Below are positions 35,164 through 42,868 of a stretch of 51,397 nt of DNA, in pieces. The stretch covers positions 1-51,397 of the forward strand of contig CAJFOO010000003.1 in assembly GCA_904397205.1 (NCBI GenBank), given 5' to 3'. Origin of the DNA: an uncultured Clostridia bacterium. GTDB lineage: Bacteria > Bacillota > Clostridia > Oscillospirales > Acutalibacteraceae. The notes beneath the pieces are model-generated. The model saw only the letters and a program-made list of their open reading frames with translations, made no database searches and was not told where the DNA came from. A program made the translations under genes and the position numbers. Every line of letters begins with the position of its first letter. The first letter of the stretch is position 1.

Positions 35164-35295
35164 CTAGCAGCCACAGCCGCAGTTATTGTCGCAGCAGCCG
35201 TTGCCGTTGCTGAACGCTGTCCCGTTGCCGCAGCAGCACAGAATAAGCAGGATGATGATGATCCAAGAGCATCCGTTTCCAAAACCATTACACAT
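35164..35295 (-). CDS. Cysteine-rich membrane microprotein, copy 1
   Basis: 43 residues, found by translating the minus strand by hand. MCNGFGNGCSW, a hydrophobic stretch IIIILLIL, a CCC cluster, GNGTAFS, and the tail NGNGCCDNNCGCGC: ten cysteines in all. ATG 35295 is 8 nt behind a perfect AAAGGAGG. It is a close copy of the upstream gene, with an identical 16-residue C-terminus. Small proteins of this make-up (Cys-rich, one hydrophobic helix, Gly/Asn/Cys tail) occur in Clostridia under names such as high-cysteine or YjcZ-like proteins; the function is unknown. A metal-binding or spore/envelope role is only a guess. Confidence 0.82.
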   Translation of the reverse strand: MCNGFGNGCSWIIIILLILCCCGNGTAFSNGNGCCDNNCGCGC

Positions 35296-35331
35296 ATCGT
35301 TTTCCTCCTTTAATTCAGTGGGGGTTAAGAA

Positions 35332-35463
35332 CTAGCAGCCGCAGCCGCAGTTGTTGTCGCAGCAGCCGTTGCCGTTGCTGAAAACATTGCCGCCGTTGCA
35401 GCACAGGAGAATCAGGACAATCAGGATGATCCAGGAGCATCCGTTTCCAAAGCCATTGCACAT
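35332..35463 (-). CDS. Cysteine-rich membrane microprotein, copy 2
   Basis: 43 residues, same size as copy 1: MCNGFGNGCSW, hydrophobic IILIVLILL, CCNGGNV, then FSNGNGCCDNNCGCGC as in copy 1; nine cysteines. Two in-frame ATGs stand behind AAAGGAGG (35469 and 35463). The second is 9 nt away and gives exactly the same length and N-terminus as copy 1, so it is chosen. Copy 1 follows 36 bp downstream with its own ribosome binding site, a tandem duplication. The promoter is not clear: TACTAT at about 35502-35507 lacks a good -35 box. Divergent from ctsR. Confidence 0.82.
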   Translation of the reverse strand: MCNGFGNGCSWIILIVLILLCCNGGNVFSNGNGCCDNNCGCGC

Positions 35464-35571
35464 AGTCATTTTCCTCCTTTCTGTTTTGCCTTACACTCCC
35501 ATAGTATTGCAAAAGGGAAAAAGTGTTCCAGAGCCGCGCAGGTTTTCTTTTGCGGATAAAACATTTGGAGG

Positions 35572-35600
35572 TTGACAAAAGACGGAGTCCCGCGTATAAT
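35572..35600 (+). promoter_or_regulatory. Sigma-A promoter of the ctsR-clpC operon
   Basis: TTGACA (35572-35577), 17 bp, TATAAT (35595-35600), full consensus; transcription should start near 35607, just before the CtsR operator. Confidence 0.93.
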
Positions 35601-35612
35601 AAGAATAGAGAA

Positions 35613-35635
35613 AGTCAAAGAAAGTCAAAGTCAAA
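35613..35635 (+). promoter_or_regulatory. CtsR operator (heptad repeats)
   Basis: AGTCAAA at 35613-35619 and 35623-35629 separated by GAA match the known CtsR box (A/G GTCAAA NAN A/G GTCAAA). A third AGTCAAA follows at 35629-35635, sharing one base with the second and out of the 10-bp register. Placed at the start of transcription, so bound CtsR would block the operon until heat or protein stress. Confidence 0.92.
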
Positions 35636-35652
35636 AATGGAGGAGACGTCCC

Positions 35653-36102
35653 ATGCGGATCAGCGATTTGGTAGCCAATCACATTTTACGCCTGCTCGAA
35701 CAGGACGGGGGCTGTGCGGAAATCCAGCGCAATGAGCTTGCCGGAAATTTGGGCTGTGTGCCAAGCCAGATCAATTATGTCCTGGCCTCACGGTTCACCC
35801 CCGAGCAGGGATTTTTAGTGGAAAGCAAGCGCGGCGGCGGCGGCTACATCCGTATCACCCGGATCTGTTTGGATCAGGCTTCCGCCCTTTCGCAGGCGAT
35901 CCATTCCATCGGGCGGTCGCTGGATTTGGCCAGTGCCCGTTCCCTTCTGCGGTACCTGGTAGAACAGGGCGCGCTCGAGGGCAAAACCGCCCAGGCGATG
36001 GCTGCCGCCATTTCGGATCAATCCTATGCGATTGTGCCGCAGAAGGACCGGGATTTTTTACGGGCGGCGATGTTTAAGAACATGCTGCTCACCCAACAAT
36101 AA
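35653..36102 (+). CDS. ctsR: Transcriptional repressor CtsR
   Basis: Repressor of clp and other class III heat-shock genes, and the first gene of the operon it controls. 149 residues: N-terminal winged helix (MRISDLVANHILRLLEQDG, NELAGNLGCVPSQINYVLASRF), then the glycine-rich wing RGGGGYIRITRI that contacts DNA and senses heat in B. subtilis CtsR, and a C-terminal helical domain involved in McsB/ClpC control. ATG 35653 behind AATGGAGGAG; the frame is open upstream across the promoter. mcsA follows 30 bp later. Confidence 0.96.
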   Translation: MRISDLVANHILRLLEQDGGCAEIQRNELAGNLGCVPSQINYVLASRFTPEQGFLVESKRGGGGYIRITRICLDQASALSQAIHSIGRSLDLASARSLLRYLVEQGALEGKTAQAMAAAISDQSYAIVPQKDRDFLRAAMFKNMLLTQQ

Positions 36103-36132
36103 AACGGGAAGCAACGTTAGGAGGTCTTGCCG

Positions 36133-36705
36133 ATGTTATGTCAGCGCTGTGGAAAACGAGAAGCGACAACCCATGTCAAAACGGTGCGGGGCGTGGAGGT
36201 GGAGGAATATTCGCTGTGCCCCCTGTGCGCCCACGAGCTGGGATATGGAGGATGGGGATTCTTTCAGGAAATGGGAGCCCATCCCTTTTTTGGGCTGAGC
36301 CATTTATTGGGTGGGATGCTGGAGCCTTCGTTTGCCGACCCCGTCGTCCGGTGCCCGGTATGCGGGGCGTCCTTTACCGATATTTCCCAAAGCGGGAAGG
36401 TAGGCTGTGCAAAGTGCTACGAGGTATTCTACGATCAGCTTCTCCCATCGATCCAGCGGATGCACGGGAATACCCGCCACTGCGGTAAAAGCCCGGTAGG
36501 GCATGCCATGCAGATAGTTCCCGGGCAGAACCTGGCCCTGGCGAAAACACCGCCCTCCGGCCAGGAAGAAGAACTGGCAAAGCTGGAAAAGCAGCTGCAA
36601 AAAGCCATTGCCGAGCAGGCGTTTGAACAGGCAGCGGTGCTGCGGGACGCCATCCGCGAGAAAAAACAAAGGAAGGGAGAGGGGCAGAATGAAAAAATGG
36701 TATGA
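36133..36705 (+). CDS. mcsA: McsA, activator of the McsB arginine kinase
   Basis: 190 residues. Four zinc-type CxxC pairs: CQRC (residue 3), CPLC, CPVC and CAKC, the known McsA pattern of two zinc modules, followed by a C-terminal UVR-type helix pair (EEELAKLEKQLQKAIAEQAF, QAAVLRDAIREKKQ). McsA binds and stimulates McsB. ATG 36133 is 8 nt behind AGGAGG; a TTG at 36127 is too close. It overlaps mcsB by 17 nt. Confidence 0.95.
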   Translation: MLCQRCGKREATTHVKTVRGVEVEEYSLCPLCAHELGYGGWGFFQEMGAHPFFGLSHLLGGMLEPSFADPVVRCPVCGASFTDISQSGKVGCAKCYEVFYDQLLPSIQRMHGNTRHCGKSPVGHAMQIVPGQNLALAKTPPSGQEEELAKLEKQLQKAIAEQAFEQAAVLRDAIREKKQRKGEGQNEKMV

Positions 36706-37714
36706 AAAAAGCGGGCCGCAGGCTGACGTGGTGATCAGCACGCGGGTGCGTCTGGCGCGGAACCTGCCGGATATCCCTTTCCCGGCCAGGATGACCCAGC
36801 AGCAGCGCCGCCAGATGGAGGAAACCGTCCGCCAGGCAGTACAGCACAGCCAGGCGGTACTGGAAAAGCCGCTGCATTTTGAGCCGATGGATACGCTCTC
36901 CCAGCTTGCCGCCATCTCGTTGGTGGAGCGGCATTTGGCCAGTCCGGAGTTTATTACCCAGCGGCCGGGCCGGGCGCTGTTTTTATCGGAGGACGAGAGT
37001 GTGTCGGTGATGGTGGGCGAGGAGGATCATGTGCGGATCCAGGTGATGCAGGAGGGGATGGAACTCACCCAGGCATACCGCCGGGCGAGCGCGCTGGACG
37101 ATGCACTGAATACCAGCCTGCATTTTGCCTTTGACAGCCGGCTGGGCTATTTGACCCAGTGCCCGACCAATCTGGGGACGGGTCTGCGGGCCTCGCTGAT
37201 GCTGCACCTGCCCGCTTTGCAGGAGGGCGGGGTCCTTGGCCGCATTGCCGGGGATCTGTCCAAGCTGGGCCTCACCCTGCGGGGGACATACGGCGAAGGC
37301 AGTCAGGCGGTGGGGGCGCTGTACCAGCTTTCGAACCAGGTTTCCCTCGGCCTGAAGGAAGAGGAGGCACTGGCCAATTTGCAGTCGATTGCGATGCAGA
37401 TTATGGAGCAGGAACGCGCCGCCCGGGCAGAACTGGCGCAGCGGCTGGAACAGCAGGATCGGATTTTCCGTTCGCTGGGCATCCTGCGCAGCGCCTGTGT
37501 ACTGAGCAGCGAGGAGTTCATGAAACGGATTTCTGCGGTGCGCATGGGGGTATCGACGGGGCTGATCCCGGATATTTCCTATGACACGATCCATACCCTG
37601 ATTGTACAGACGCAGCCCGCGACAATGATGCAAAACGGGCGGATTCCACCGGCCCAGAGGGATGCGCTTCGTGCGAAGCTGGTGAAAGAAGCCCTGGGCT
37701 GTGCGGCAAAATAA
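36689..37714 (+). CDS. mcsB: Protein arginine kinase McsB
   Basis: Phosphorylates arginines of CtsR and misfolded proteins, marking them for ClpC-ClpP. 341 residues, phosphagen kinase fold. Seen: VVISTRVRLARNLPDIPF (ATP-phosphate arginines), VMVGEEDHVRIQVM (catalytic Glu loop), CPTNLGTGLRASLMLHLPAL (the family CPTNLGTG loop), and RGTYGEGSQAVGALYQLSNQ. ATG 36689 behind GGGAGAGGGGC, inside the mcsA end, so translation is coupled. 36 bp before clpC. Confidence 0.96.
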   Translation: MKKWYEKSGPQADVVISTRVRLARNLPDIPFPARMTQQQRRQMEETVRQAVQHSQAVLEKPLHFEPMDTLSQLAAISLVERHLASPEFITQRPGRALFLSEDESVSVMVGEEDHVRIQVMQEGMELTQAYRRASALDDALNTSLHFAFDSRLGYLTQCPTNLGTGLRASLMLHLPALQEGGVLGRIAGDLSKLGLTLRGTYGEGSQAVGALYQLSNQVSLGLKEEEALANLQSIAMQIMEQERAARAELAQRLEQQDRIFRSLGILRSACVLSSEEFMKRISAVRMGVSTGLIPDISYDTIHTLIVQTQPATMMQNGRIPPAQRDALRAKLVKEALGCAAK

Positions 37715-37750
37715 GATGGCTGCGGGCGAACTGATGGAAAGGAAGATGCT

Positions 37751-40204
37751 ATGTATCGGTTTAACGGGTTTACGGAAAAAGCCAACCAGGCGTTGAATTT
37801 GGCCGTGCAGGCGGCGGAACAGCTGGGGCATACGTATGTGGGCAGTGAGCACATTTTGCTGGGGCTGCTCAGGGAAGGTACCGGTGTAGCCGCCGAGGTT
37901 TTACAGAAGCTGGGGGCCAGCGCACAGGAGATGGAGCAGATCATCCGCCAGAAGGTGGGGACGGGCGCCCAAACCCGGCTGGCGATTGATGATTTTACTC
38001 CGCGCAGCAAACGGATCCTGCAGGTGGCGGTGATGGAGGCTTCCCGGATGGGACACAATTATGTGGGTACGGAGCATGTACTCATGGCCATTTTGGAGGA
38101 AGGGGAAAGCTATGGGCTGCGCTTCCTGGCGATGCTGGGGGTAAAACCCGCAGAGGCCATGGAAGAAATCCGCAGCAGCCTGGGGGCCGGGGAAACCATG
38201 GAAAATCATGCCAGCCCGATCGCTGGAAATAAACCGGCCGGGAAAACCAAAATCCTTGAACAATTTGGCCGCGATTTGACCGAGCTGGCAAAGAAAGGAC
38301 AGATTGACCCGGTTATCGGCCGGCAGACGGAAATTGAACGGGTGATCCAGATTTTAAGCCGCCGCACCAAAAACAATCCCTGCCTGATTGGGGAACCCGG
38401 CGTGGGCAAGACAGCGGTAGCCGAGGGCCTGGCCCTCAAAATTGTACAGGGGGAAGTCCCGGAAATCCTCAAAAACAAGCGGATCATCGCCCTGGATTTG
38501 ACCAGCATGGTAGCCGGTACAAAGTACCGCGGGGATTTTGAGGAACGCATCAAAGCGGCGATGGAAGAGGTGCGCAGCAACAAGAATATTATCCTGTTCA
38601 TCGACGAGATCCATACCATTATCGGGGCCGGATCGGCCGAAGGCTCCACGGACGCCGCCAATATCCTCAAGCCCGCGCTGGCCCGCGGGGAGATGCAGCT
38701 CATCGGTGCGACCACCATCCAGGAATACCGCAAGCATATCGAAAAAGACGCCGCCCTGGAGCGGCGGTTCCAGCCGGTGATGGTGGGGGAACCCACGCAG
38801 GAGGAAGCCATCGCCATTTTGCGCGGGCTGCGCGACCGGTATGAGGCCCACCATAAGGTGAAAATCACCGATGCTTCCATCGAAGCCGCCGTCAAGCTGT
38901 CTTCCCGTTACATCCCCGACCGGTTTCTGCCCGATAAAGCGATCGATCTGGTAGACGAGGCGGCGTCGCGGGTGCGCCTGCGTTCGTTCACCGCCCCGGA
39001 AGGGATGAAAGAACTCGAGCAGCAGGTCAAGGCGCTGGAACAGGAAAAATCCGCCGCCGTGAATGCCCAGGACTTTGAACGGGCCGCCCAGATCCGCGAT
39101 AAGGAAAAGCAGCTCCGCGAACAATTTGAAAAGGAAAAGGCGCAGTTCCAGGAGAAACGCTTACAGGAAAACGGCGTGGTGACGCCGGAGGACATTGCGG
39201 AGATTGTCTCGACCTGGACGGGGGTGCCGGTATCGCAGATGACCGAGGAGGAAAGCCAGCGCCTGCTGCGTCTGGAGGAGGTGCTGCACCAGCGGATTGT
39301 CGGGCAGGATGAAGCGGTAACGGCCGTGGCCAGGGCCATCCGCCGGGGCCGGGTAGGGCTGAAAGATCCCAAGCGGCCGATGGGATCGTTTTTGTTCCTC
39401 GGCCCTACGGGTGTGGGAAAAACCGAATTGTGCAAAGCGCTGGCGGAAGCCGTATTCGGTGATGAGAACGCCATGATCCGTATGGATATGTCGGAATATA
39501 TGGAGAAGCATACGGTATCCCGTCTGGTGGGATCGCCGCCGGGCTATGTGGGGTATGAGGAAGGCGGCCAGCTCACCGATCAGGTACGCAGCAAGCCATA
39601 TTCGGTGGTCCTGTTCGACGAGATCGAAAAAGCACATCCGGATGTATTCCATATGCTGCTGCAGGTGCTGGAGGATGGTGTGCTCACCGATTCCCAGGGA
39701 CGGCACGTCAGCTTTAAAAACACCCTGGTGATTATGACCTCCAACGTGGGCGCCCACCTGCTCACCCAGCCGCAGAAAACGCTGGGGTTTGGCAGCGGGG
39801 AAAAGGATGCCCGGGAGCAGGAGGAAAATACGCAGCGGGAACAGGTGATGGAGGAGCTCAAAAAGGTCTTCCGGCCGGAGTTTTTGAACCGGATCGACGC
39901 CACGATCCTGTTCCACAAGCTGGCCGAGAAGGATATTGAGGAGATTGCATCCCGGATGCTGGGATCGCTGCAAAAACGCTTGTCCGCTTTGGAGATTTCC
40001 ATCCGTTTTACCGGGGAGGCTGTTGCCGCCCTGGCAAAAGAAGGATTCGATCCCGTCTACGGGGCGCGGCCGCTGCGGCGGGCAGTGCAGTCGCGCGTCG
40101 AAGACGAATTGGCCGAGCAGCTTTTGCAGGGCCGGTGGAAAGCCGGCAGCCGGATTGCCTGCGACTTCCGGGAGGGGAAATTTGTCTTTTTGCCGCAGGC
40201 ATAA
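37751..40204 (+). CDS. clpC: ClpC, Hsp100 ATPase of the ClpCP protease
   Basis: Unfolds proteins, including arginine-phosphorylated ones, into ClpP. 817 residues: two N-terminal Clp repeats ([36 protein letters not shown]), AAA1 with [13 protein letters not shown] and [13 protein letters not shown], a UVR-type coiled middle domain ([20 protein letters not shown], the McsB/MecA docking part), AAA2 with [14 protein letters not shown] and [15 protein letters not shown], and a D2 small domain. ATG 37751 behind GGAAAGGAAG. Last gene of the operon, followed by a terminator. No MecA gene in the window. Confidence 0.97.
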   Translation: MYRFNGFTEKANQALNLAVQAAEQLGHTYVGSEHILLGLLREGTGVAAEVLQKLGASAQEMEQIIRQKVGTGAQTRLAIDDFTPRSKRILQVAVMEASRMGHNYVGTEHVLMAILEEGESYGLRFLAMLGVKPAEAMEEIRSSLGAGETMENHASPIAGNKPAGKTKILEQFGRDLTELAKKGQIDPVIGRQTEIERVIQILSRRTKNNPCLIGEPGVGKTAVAEGLALKIVQGEVPEILKNKRIIALDLTSMVAGTKYRGDFEERIKAAMEEVRSNKNIILFIDEIHTIIGAGSAEGSTDAANILKPALARGEMQLIGATTIQEYRKHIEKDAALERRFQPVMVGEPTQEEAIAILRGLRDRYEAHHKVKITDASIEAAVKLSSRYIPDRFLPDKAIDLVDEAASRVRLRSFTAPEGMKELEQQVKALEQEKSAAVNAQDFERAAQIRDKEKQLREQFEKEKAQFQEKRLQENGVVTPEDIAEIVSTWTGVPVSQMTEEESQRLLRLEEVLHQRIVGQDEAVTAVARAIRRGRVGLKDPKRPMGSFLFLGPTGVGKTELCKALAEAVFGDENAMIRMDMSEYMEKHTVSRLVGSPPGYVGYEEGGQLTDQVRSKPYSVVLFDEIEKAHPDVFHMLLQVLEDGVLTDSQGRHVSFKNTLVIMTSNVGAHLLTQPQKTLGFGSGEKDAREQEENTQREQVMEELKKVFRPEFLNRIDATILFHKLAEKDIEEIASRMLGSLQKRLSALEISIRFTGEAVAALAKEGFDPVYGARPLRRAVQSRVEDELAEQLLQGRWKAGSRIACDFREGKFVFLPQA

Positions 40205-40212
40205 CGGCGGCG

Positions 40213-40240
40213 GGACGGGAGGGTTCCCGTCCTTTTTATT
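40213..40240 (+). terminator. Terminator of the ctsR-clpC operon
   Basis: GGACGGGA (40213-40220) and TCCCGTCC (40225-40232) with a GGGT loop, followed by TTTTTATTTT. Confidence 0.93.
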
Positions 40241-40244
40241 TTGG

Positions 40245-40283
40245 AAAAAATGCACCGCCCTTCCAGAGGGTTCTGGCGGGCGG
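40245..40283 (-). terminator. Terminator of the S1-domain gene
   Basis: On the minus strand CCGCCC and CCAGA pair with TCTGG and GGGCGG around a short loop, with a small internal mismatch, followed by a T-run (A-run 40245-40250 on the plus strand). It stands back to back with the clpC terminator. Confidence 0.75.
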
Positions 40284-40295
40284 CAGGCCGGATTG

Positions 40296-41231
40296 TTATT
40301 CGGTGGTGGGAGAGAAAGTGGTAGACAGCACCTTCTCGCAGCATGGCGGGGAATACAGAAAAGAGTCCATATGCTTTCCGGAAAAAAAGTATTCCGGCGG
40401 GGCCGGCTGGTACGTATCGTCAAAGGTATCAATGATAATCAGCTTCACCTTCATGCGGGATGGAACAATATTCTTAATATATACACTGGCCTGCTGCCCT
40501 ACGCGCACCCCTTCCCGCAGCTCGGCCAGCCCGGCCAGGTTGGGCGAGAGTTCTACAAAAATGCCGTAAGGCTCAATGGAACGGATTACCCCCGCGACGG
40601 TTTCCCCGGTGTGGAACCGGGCGATATTTTCTTCCCAGGTGCCAAGGAGTTCTTTGTGCGTGAGGGTGACGCGGCCGTCTTCGATGGAACGCACAACCGC
40701 TTTGATATCCATCCCCACTTCAAAACGTTCCCGGGGATGGTCGATGCGGGAAATCGAAATGGCGTCGATGGGAAGCAGGGAAACTACCCCGCAGCCAATA
40801 TCCGCAAACGCCCCGAAGGGTTCCAGATGGGTGATGCGCGCGTCGATCACATCCCCGGGGCGAAGGCTTACCAGATATTCTTCCTGGCATTTTTCCTGAG
40901 CCAGACGCCGCGACAGGATGGCCACGGTAGAGCCGTCGTCCTGTTTTTGGAAGCGGACGATGATAAAACACACGGGCCGGTTGACCCGGGAGATAATTGC
41001 AATATCCCGTACCGTCCCTTCTTTAATGCCGACGGCGCAATCTTCCCGCGGGATAATCCCTTTCATACATCCTAAGTCCACTACAAGATTATGGGCGCTG
41101 TCGCATACCACGGCGCGCCCTTCCAGAATCAGTCCATCGCGGCAGGCGTCAGAGAGGGTGGAGAAATTCAGCAGCGCGTTGCGGTTGTGCGGCGTGTGGA
41201 TCCTCCAGCCCTCCGGATAATAGAAACTCAT
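40296..41231 (-). CDS. S1 RNA-binding domain protein
   Basis: 311 residues with three S1-type OB folds: a divergent first one (about 34-105, ILEGRAVVCDSAHNLVVDLG), a second (about 118-190, RPGDVIDARITHLEPFGAFA) and a third (about 198-270, GETVAGVIRSIEPYGIFVEL). It resembles the short RpsA-like proteins of Clostridia, which lack the full six repeats of E. coli S1. RNA binding during translation or RNA turnover is likely; the exact role is not known. ATG 41231 behind AAGGGAGGC. Single gene, with its own terminator. Confidence 0.85.
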   Translation of the reverse strand: MSFYYPEGWRIHTPHNRNALLNFSTLSDACRDGLILEGRAVVCDSAHNLVVDLGCMKGIIPREDCAVGIKEGTVRDIAIISRVNRPVCFIIVRFQKQDDGSTVAILSRRLAQEKCQEEYLVSLRPGDVIDARITHLEPFGAFADIGCGVVSLLPIDAISISRIDHPRERFEVGMDIKAVVRSIEDGRVTLTHKELLGTWEENIARFHTGETVAGVIRSIEPYGIFVELSPNLAGLAELREGVRVGQQASVYIKNIVPSRMKVKLIIIDTFDDTYQPAPPEYFFSGKHMDSFLYSPPCCEKVLSTTFSPTTE

Positions 41232-41375
41232 GGTCTTTGCCTCCCTTTTTATTGTCCAAAGAATCTATATGCGCACCCCACGGCGAACATAACCGAAACA
41301 TGCGGGGAATTTCCCTTTTTGCCCGGAGGAGGATTCATTCAAAATCACCAAAATAAATTCCAGATTACATATATC

Positions 41376-41410
41376 TTTTACTTGAACCTAGGATTTTTTT
41401 CAAGTAAAAT
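41376..41410 (+). promoter_or_regulatory. Promoter embraced by a perfect 11-bp inverted repeat
   Basis: TTGAAC (41382-41387), 17 bp, TAAAAT (41405-41410), 54 bp before the cyclophilin gene. TTTTACTTGAA (41376-41386) and TTCAAGTAAAA (41399-41409) form a perfect inverted repeat with 12 bp between, so one arm covers the -35 and the other the -10 box. This looks like an operator for an unknown repressor. Confidence 0.65.
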
Positions 41411-41464
41411 AAAGGTATTCTTATTCTGCTTTCACGGATATCACGAAACGATGGGAGGACCAAC

Positions 41465-42244
41465 ATGCCAATGAAAAAAACAAAACCCTATAGATTTCTC
41501 GGATTGGGCGTGATCCTGTTTGCGCTTGCCGCCGTGCTCCTCACCGGCTGCGGGGCCGCATCCAAGCCCGTGGGCTACCAGCTCGATCCCCCGGAGCAAG
41601 GCGAGGAGATCGCCGTTATCACCACCAGCGAAGGGGTGATCCGGATGCGCCTGTTTGAAGATGCCGCCCCCAAAACCGTGGAAAATTTCAAGGAACTGGC
41701 ACAGCAGGGCTTTTACGACGGCCTGACCTTCCACCGGGTGATCTATGACTTTATGATCCAGACCGGCGACGGGGATGGGCAGAGCATTTACGGCGCGACC
41801 TTTGAGGACGAATTCCAGGAAAACCTGCTCAACCTGCGCGGGGCGGTGTCCATGGCCAACACCGGCCAGCCGGACACAAACGGCACCCAGTTTTTCATCA
41901 ACCAGTCCACCGCCCGCACCTTCCCCGGCTGGGAATATTACGAGAGCCTGTACGATATGTATGAAATCTCTGCCGAGATGTTTGCCAGCCAATACTCCAT
42001 TAATCCCCCGGACTTCTCCAAGCTCACCGACGAGGTCAAGACGCTGTATGAAGAAAACGGCGGCAACCCCTATCTGGACGGCGCGTATACTGTAAGCGGC
42101 ACCGGCCACACGGTGTTTGGGCAGGTGTTTGACGGGATGGACGTGGTCGACGCGATTGCCAGCGTGCCCACCGACGAGTCTGCCCGGCCGCTGGAGGATG
42201 TGACAATCGAGAGCATTGAAATTACCACCTACGAAGGCGAATAA
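41465..42244 (+). CDS. Cyclophilin-type peptidyl-prolyl isomerase, lipoprotein
   Basis: 259 residues. Signal peptide with a basic start (MPMKKTKPYRF), hydrophobic core and lipobox LLTGC (Cys about residue 29), so it is anchored outside the membrane and probably helps fold exported proteins. Cyclophilin fold: FEDAAPKTVENFKELA, FYDGLTFHRVIYDFMIQTGD (catalytic Arg in FHRV), GAVSMANTGQPDTNGTQFFI, and FGQVFDGMDVVDAI. An insert of ~45 residues (about 160-205, containing SAEMFASQYSINPPDF) interrupts the fold between FFI and the last strand, as in other clostridial members. ATG 41465 behind GGGAGG. Confidence 0.93.
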   Translation: MPMKKTKPYRFLGLGVILFALAAVLLTGCGAASKPVGYQLDPPEQGEEIAVITTSEGVIRMRLFEDAAPKTVENFKELAQQGFYDGLTFHRVIYDFMIQTGDGDGQSIYGATFEDEFQENLLNLRGAVSMANTGQPDTNGTQFFINQSTARTFPGWEYYESLYDMYEISAEMFASQYSINPPDFSKLTDEVKTLYEENGGNPYLDGAYTVSGTGHTVFGQVFDGMDVVDAIASVPTDESARPLEDVTIESIEITTYEGE

Positions 42245-42259
42245 GGAGGAGAAAGGAAC

Positions 42260-42685
42260 ATGGCGATGCATCCTGGATCTCCGCCGCCCCAGTGGCAGCC
42301 TCCTCCAAAGAGCGACAATACCCGGGTATACAGTGTGCTGGCATACATTGGGATTTTGTGGCTGGTGGGATTGCTGGCCGACCGGCATAACCCCCGGGTG
42401 GCTTTCCATGTGAACCAGGGGATTATCCTCACTGTGACGAGCGCTGTGCTGGGGATTGCGAGTGGGATCCTCGCCGGGATTCTCGGCGGCATATTGGGGG
42501 CAATTTTTTCCTTTGTGCCGGGGGGATTTTTCTGGTGGGGACCCTGGTCGGTTTTGTCTGCGGTGTTTCATTCCCTGTGGGGGATTGTGATGCTCATTTA
42601 TATGATCCTCGGTATCCGGAATGCCGTGCGCGGGGAGGAAAAACCCCTGCCAATCATTGGGAACCTGTTTTGCATTGTGCGGTAA
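42260..42685 (+). CDS. DUF4870/Tic20-like small membrane protein
   Basis: 141 residues. Proline-rich N-terminus (HPGSPPPQWQPPPKSDNTRV) followed by about four membrane helices; the family pattern is YSVLAYIGILWLVGLL, RVAFHVNQGIIL and the C-terminal IRNAVRGEEKPLPIIGNLF. Widespread in Firmicutes, function unknown. ATG 42260 behind AAGGAGGAG, 15 bp after the cyclophilin gene, so the two share a transcript. Confidence 0.88.
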   Translation: MAMHPGSPPPQWQPPPKSDNTRVYSVLAYIGILWLVGLLADRHNPRVAFHVNQGIILTVTSAVLGIASGILAGILGGILGAIFSFVPGGFFWWGPWSVLSAVFHSLWGIVMLIYMILGIRNAVRGEEKPLPIIGNLFCIVR

Positions 42686-42724
42686 GGGCAACGGCAAAAA
42701 GTTACAAAAAACGGATCAACCGCA

Positions 42725-42754
42725 TTGACAAGCCAATCGGATTGGCGATATAAT
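42725..42754 (+). promoter_or_regulatory. pyrG promoter with a dyad in its spacer
   Basis: TTGACA (42725-42730), 18 bp, TATAAT (42749-42754). The spacer is filled by GCCAATCGGATTGGC (42732-42746), a perfect 7-bp inverted repeat around one central G, which looks like an operator. Confidence 0.8.
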
Positions 42755-42779
42755 AAAACCAAGAAAAATACGGCAATGT

Positions 42780-42823
42780 TTGTTCCCGCCCACCCATGGC
42801 TTTTGCGGGAACAATTCTTTTTT
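42780..42823 (+). terminator. Leader terminator (attenuator) upstream of pyrG
   Basis: TTGTTCCCGC (42780-42789) and GCGGGAACAA (42805-42814) form a perfect 10-bp stem with a 15-nt loop, followed by TTCTTTTTT. It lies between the pyrG promoter and the gene, so read-through must be controlled. Bacterial pyrG leaders in Firmicutes are known to be attenuated by CTP level through reiterative G addition at a GGGC start; the predicted start here (near 42761, AAGAAA) is not of that kind. Confidence 0.85.
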
Positions 42824-42868
42824 CGTAGTAAAGACAAGCCGGGGAGCGGCTGGATAAGGGAGGATATG

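Noticed and set aside
35164-35384. Repeated DNA blocks as a CRISPR or tandem repeat element
   Set aside because: The two similar blocks are the 3' parts of two paralogous small genes, not an array with spacers.
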